From assembly GCA_042569785.1 (NCBI GenBank), contig JBHPGW010000105.1:1-7436 (forward strand): DNA of 7,436 nt, read 5' to 3'. This stretch comes from JBHPGW01 sp042569785. GTDB lineage: Bacteria > Planctomycetota > Phycisphaerae > Sedimentisphaerales > Anaerobacaceae. The position numbers and the translations under genes were made by a program. This document shows positions 4,160-7,436 of the stretch, piece after piece. The number at the start of each line of letters is the position of its first letter. Position 1 is the first letter of the stretch. Below the pieces are notes generated by a model. That model was not told the DNA's origin, searched no databases, and saw only the letters and a program-made list of their open reading frames with translations.

Positions 4160-7063
4160 ATGAAACGAATTTGCAAATTTTTGCTGTTGGTTCCCTTCTT
4201 TTTTTTGCCCACGGGTCTGGCTGCTGAGCAGGAGCCGGTGATTTTGCCGGATGCTATAGAAAAGACATTTTCTGTGCTGGCCGATCCCAATAGTGAGTTT
4301 GATGAGCGGACTGTTTGCGGTACGTTTGCTAAATTTGTTCCTGCTCCTGTGATCTCTGCCATGGAAGCGATGGTTACTGCAGTTGATAGAGTGCGCAATA
4401 AAGACCGCAAGGTGGTAGTAGCCCGGCTTAAAGTCGTGTTGGAATCGGCGCATCCGGTAGTTAGGAAGCGAGCGGCTTTGATGCTCGATTGTGTTGGTGA
4501 TAAAAGCGGTGTTGAAGTGATGATCGCTGATATGGGTGCTGAAGATTCCAACGATATAATCATGGCGATAGAGGCATTGCGAGTTATAAAGGATTCCAGG
4601 GCAATTCCTGCCTTGATCGAAGCTGTCGATGACCCTGAGCCATACATCAGGGTAATAGCGATTGACTCGCTGGTTGAGTTGCGGGCGAGGGAAGCTTTTG
4701 ATGTTGTCGCCAAGCATCTCGAAGATAATGAATTACAAAACAGGACCAAAGTTCCATCATCTCCGGCGCAATCAGCGTGCAAGGCGATAATCGAGTGGGA
4801 GCGTGCCGAGACAACCGGGCTGCTTATAAAGGCTCTCGATAATGAACAGACAAAACAGCTGGCCTCTAAGGCGTTGGGTAAAATAACAAGGTTAGAATTT
4901 GGCAGCGAGATAGAGCAGTGGAAGAATTGGTGGCAGATAGAAAATATCGACGGTAAAAATATTGTTATTCGGGTGTATGAAAATTGGCAGGGGGAACCGG
5001 AGGCATTTAAAACGGTAACTGTTAAGATCGCTGACAGGAAACCGGTTCTTAAGTCACTGAAAATTAATAAATCAGTTGTTATAGCGATTCTTGCTGATGA
5101 CCAGAAAGATAAAGTTGTTAGAAAAGCGATCGGCAATCGTATTTACGCCTCGCTTTATAAAGATATGGGATTTCAACTGCCGCGTTACCGTTTGGACCGC
5201 GAACCGCAGTGGTGGTGGACCTTCAAGGATGCTCTCGGCAATCCTTTCGATGAAGGGGTGGTTGATATTTTTCTGAGCAGACGTGTATCGCAGGGGAAAG
5301 ATATTCGAATACTGGCTAAGAGTGTGGAGCTTTCCGGGTCTAACCGTTTGCCAATACCCCGCTGTATCGGTACTCTGGGGCAGTTTTCCGCTGTAGTTTC
5401 GCGTCCGGATTATGGCATTGTGCCAGTTGAACATCTGTCGGGCAGCAGAGATGCAACGATCGATCTGCCGCTGGTTGACATGACAACAAAAGCGGGCGAG
5501 CGTGCGATATGGGGATTTATTATAGATAGTCAGGGTAATCCAATAAGCGGGGCATCAATCACATGTAGTGTAGTTCGCGGCTTGGGAGACGCGCATATGC
5601 GTTCGATTAAGGGGTGGGATTATGCTGTACTGAGTGACGAACAGGGTTACTTTAGTTACTATCTGCCTGCCGAACGAAAGGCTCTTATCCCGCCAAATGC
5701 GCAATATCAAGTCCGCGTTGACGCACCGGATTCTCATGGTCTTTTGCCGTATGAAGTTAAAGTTCCCAACGGAGAGGAAACCACGATCATTATGGGGTAT
5801 GAAGGGTATTTTAGGACGTTTGTGTTCGAAGATGCGAACGGCCCTATTACTGATTCAGATAAATTGAAACGGACCTATATACAAATCACACAAAAGAACA
5901 AATCGCCGCAGAGTCTTCGGTATCGACATTGGAAAAACGGTTTGAGTTTTCCGCTTGGAAAATACGAGGCTGTAACTTCTGATGGCCAGGGACATCGAAT
6001 TGAATTTGAGCCGATAGAGGTGACGCAAGAGTCTCCGGAGGAACTGGTTTTCATTTTGCCGCCGAGCACTGACAGCGATATCGACTTTGTTTATTACGGC
6101 CAGGTGGTTGACGGTATTACCAGTGAGCCGATGGAAGGAGCGTTTGTTTTTTGTAAACAAACTGGCGAGATGGGTAATTTCTCACAGGTAAGCCCAGAGC
6201 AGTGGGATGCTCTGCACGAACTGGGGGATAATCCTTCGGTAGATGAGCCTGCTCTGGATCCATTTAAAAATATCTGTGGTATTAAAAAGATCACCCGCAG
6301 TGATCAGAGGGGTAATTTTGAGATAGGGATCAGGGAGAAATTTTATAGCTTCATAATCATCGAGCAGGATTATCTCGGCATCGAACGCCAAACGTATGGC
6401 CTTAAAGTCGATGGAGACAGTGATGTAGACATTGGGGCTATTAAACTGTTTCCCGCTGCTACGGTTAAGGTCGAGTCCACTATTGAGACCGTACCCCAAT
6501 GGCTTATCGATACGCAGGGCAATCCAGTCTGGGTAAAGGAACTTTTAACGATCAACGGGTGGAATAGGATAGATTTTACGGTGCATTATAAATACCTCAG
6601 ACCCAAATTTGCTCAGAGTTTTCATGTTCCGGCTGGTATCGACCTTCGTGTACATTTCTCGGCAGCGGGGAAATGGTGTCCGGTTACAGAAACGATCAAT
6701 CTTCGACAAGGCCAAACGCTTGACCTTGGCGAATTGAACTTTAAGCCAATGATAGAGGTTTGTGTAAAAGTAGTGGATTCTGCTGGTGAGCCGGTCGAGG
6801 GCATTCCGGTTAGCAAAGCAACGCAGTATACTGGTGGGGGGCCGGGAGTCATTACTGATGAAGATGGCAGGGTCTGTTTTAAAGTTGCGCCATATTCGAT
6901 TGGCAAGTTTCGCGTTACATTTATGGAATACAATGAAGAAACGAAAGAAGAAATCGATTTGCACGAAACCCTGCCTTACGAAATAGGCGGCGAAGAAAGC
7001 GAAGGCTTTGAATTTACGCTGCCGCTTTCAGACGAGATCATTTATCAGTTTCTCAAGTCTTAG
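4160..7063 (+). CDS. Large secreted HEAT-repeat and carboxypeptidase-regulatory-like domain protein, function unknown
   Basis: I choose ATG 4160 over the in-frame GTG at 4139: it gives a classical Sec signal peptide (MKR, hydrophobic core 7-17, probable cleavage after A22) and has AGGGG (4147-4151) 8 nt upstream. The 967-residue product then shows HEAT repeats at about 92-245 (for example SRAIPALIEAVDDPEPYIRV), ending in W254..W257-W258, a motif that often closes HEAT regions in planctomycete secreted proteins. A linker with no recognised domain (about 262-350) follows. Next come beta-sandwich segments of the CarboxypepD_reg type, each with a D..G.P..G turn and a later D..G.F-like strand: about 353-440 (KDALGNPFDEG), 451-545 (DSQGNPISGA, SDEQGYFSY), 647-770 (DGITSEPMEGA, SDQRGNFEI) and 866-935 (DSAGEPVEGI, TDEDGRVCF). 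There is no catalytic motif, transmembrane anchor or sorting tail at the C-terminus. Probably an exported binding or scaffold protein. Confidence 0.85.
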   Translation: MKRICKFLLLVPFFFLPTGLAAEQEPVILPDAIEKTFSVLADPNSEFDERTVCGTFAKFVPAPVISAMEAMVTAVDRVRNKDRKVVVARLKVVLESAHPVVRKRAALMLDCVGDKSGVEVMIADMGAEDSNDIIMAIEALRVIKDSRAIPALIEAVDDPEPYIRVIAIDSLVELRAREAFDVVAKHLEDNELQNRTKVPSSPAQSACKAIIEWERAETTGLLIKALDNEQTKQLASKALGKITRLEFGSEIEQWKNWWQIENIDGKNIVIRVYENWQGEPEAFKTVTVKIADRKPVLKSLKINKSVVIAILADDQKDKVVRKAIGNRIYASLYKDMGFQLPRYRLDREPQWWWTFKDALGNPFDEGVVDIFLSRRVSQGKDIRILAKSVELSGSNRLPIPRCIGTLGQFSAVVSRPDYGIVPVEHLSGSRDATIDLPLVDMTTKAGERAIWGFIIDSQGNPISGASITCSVVRGLGDAHMRSIKGWDYAVLSDEQGYFSYYLPAERKALIPPNAQYQVRVDAPDSHGLLPYEVKVPNGEETTIIMGYEGYFRTFVFEDANGPITDSDKLKRTYIQITQKNKSPQSLRYRHWKNGLSFPLGKYEAVTSDGQGHRIEFEPIEVTQESPEELVFILPPSTDSDIDFVYYGQVVDGITSEPMEGAFVFCKQTGEMGNFSQVSPEQWDALHELGDNPSVDEPALDPFKNICGIKKITRSDQRGNFEIGIREKFYSFIIIEQDYLGIERQTYGLKVDGDSDVDIGAIKLFPAATVKVESTIETVPQWLIDTQGNPVWVKELLTINGWNRIDFTVHYKYLRPKFAQSFHVPAGIDLRVHFSAAGKWCPVTETINLRQGQTLDLGELNFKPMIEVCVKVVDSAGEPVEGIPVSKATQYTGGGPGVITDEDGRVCFKVAPYSIGKFRVTFMEYNEETKEEIDLHETLPYEIGGEESEGFEFTLPLSDEIIYQFLKS

Positions 7064-7156
7064 AACCCCCCGTATGTGGATAGTAAGATATGTAATTTGA
7101 CAGGAGTTGTACTTTTCGAGAAAGTTCTTATTACACAAGTAGTTACGAAAAATGCT

Positions 7157-7185
7157 TTGCAAGACGAAAATGTTTGGTTTATAAT
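7157..7185 (+). promoter_or_regulatory. Probable sigma70-type promoter for the downstream frame
   Basis: TTGCAA (7157-7162, four of six matches to the -35 consensus) is separated by exactly 17 nt from a perfect TATAAT (7180-7185). Transcription would begin near 7192, leaving a leader of about 23 nt that contains the AGAGGA ribosome-binding site (7205-7210). It is the strongest promoter-like sequence I see in the window. Confidence 0.7.
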
Positions 7186-7214
7186 GGAACCGTAATACTA
7201 AAATAGAGGATTTT

Positions 7215-7436
7215 ATGTCTGAAGTTGTAGGTAACTCAAAATGTAAACTGCCTGTGAGCATATATTTTGTTTGGCAGTGGTGGCAGGAGCAGTATCAGAA
7301 AAATCATGTTCGTCCCGAGACGATCGATATGGCCTGGCTCGATGAAAGCTATCTTGGCCGTCAAAAACTCCTGTACAAACACTGTTATGAGGCCATCCCT
7401 CAAGTACAAAATAATTTTTTTCTTACATTTCTATAG
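7215..7436 (+). CDS. Unrecognised 73-residue protein, possibly the truncated start of a longer one
   Basis: The ATG at 7215 follows AGAGGA (7205-7210) and a good promoter, so translation from here is well supported. The product contains FVWQWWQEQYQKN (18-30), RPETIDMAWLDESYLGRQKL (33-52), then a hydrophobic end (NNFFLTFL), with TAG as the last three bases of the window. The first 60 residues look like the N-terminus of a larger cytoplasmic enzyme, and I have a vague sense of planctomycete uroporphyrinogen decarboxylase-like proteins, too weak to name it. The last residues come from an A/T-rich stretch with a run of seven T (7415-7421), so a frameshift there could have created the early stop. 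Without sequence beyond the window, a short intact protein and a broken gene cannot be told apart. Confidence 0.5.
   Translation: MSEVVGNSKCKLPVSIYFVWQWWQEQYQKNHVRPETIDMAWLDESYLGRQKLLYKHCYEAIPQVQNNFFLTFL

Noticed and set aside
4001..5136. Long minus-strand frames opposite the HEAT-repeat gene
   Set aside because: The + strand frame has a signal peptide, ribosome-binding site and recognisable domains; the antisense products show none.

Overview
The window reads as a chromosomal segment of a Planctomycetota-type bacterium. Phycisphaerae, perhaps near Sedimentisphaerales, is my best guess. This is inference from style only: secreted HEAT-repeat protein with a W..WW motif, long-form TrkH/KtrB, and intergenic space packed with several families of short dispersed repeats. 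No rRNA, tRNA or other taxonomic marker is present. All supported genes lie on the + strand, and the minus-strand reading frames are antisense shadows or translated repeats.

Layout: (a) 1-110, A/T-tract sequence with four A-tracts spaced exactly 10 bp apart, probably curved DNA. (b) 130-222, fragments of dispersed repeats. (c) 258-503, a small two-helix membrane protein with a perfect glycine zipper. (d) 504-1523, about 1 kb with no convincing gene but densely filled with repeats. It holds eight intact GC-rich hairpins plus one broken one (mostly 7-8 bp stem, 5-nt loop, often followed by GGGCTAAC), two copies of a 59-bp segment, two copies of a 25-bp segment, and the common ATTTACGATT-, TCTGTGGTTAA- and GGAATGACA-type repeats. 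(e) 1524-4071, a two-gene potassium-uptake operon: a KtrB/TrkH-family pore subunit with a four-helix N-terminal extension, a 64-nt spacer holding five tandem 7-bp repeats, and a KtrA/TrkA RCK regulator. (f) 4160-7063, a large secreted protein with N-terminal HEAT repeats and several carboxypeptidase-regulatory-like beta-sandwich segments, function unknown. (g) 7157-7436, a good sigma70-type promoter in front of a 73-codon reading frame that ends with the window and may be a short protein or the truncated start of a longer one.

The only functional link I can defend is the Ktr pair: the RCK protein should form a cytoplasmic ring that gates the pore in response to nucleotides. The HEAT/beta-sandwich protein follows on the same strand after 88 nt, but nothing in it points to potassium transport. 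The most unusual part is the hairpin field at 526-1308. Different copies keep the same architecture with different stem sequences, and the loops fall into two classes (TTTAC and GTAAA) that are exact reverse complements, so transcripts could form loop-loop contacts.
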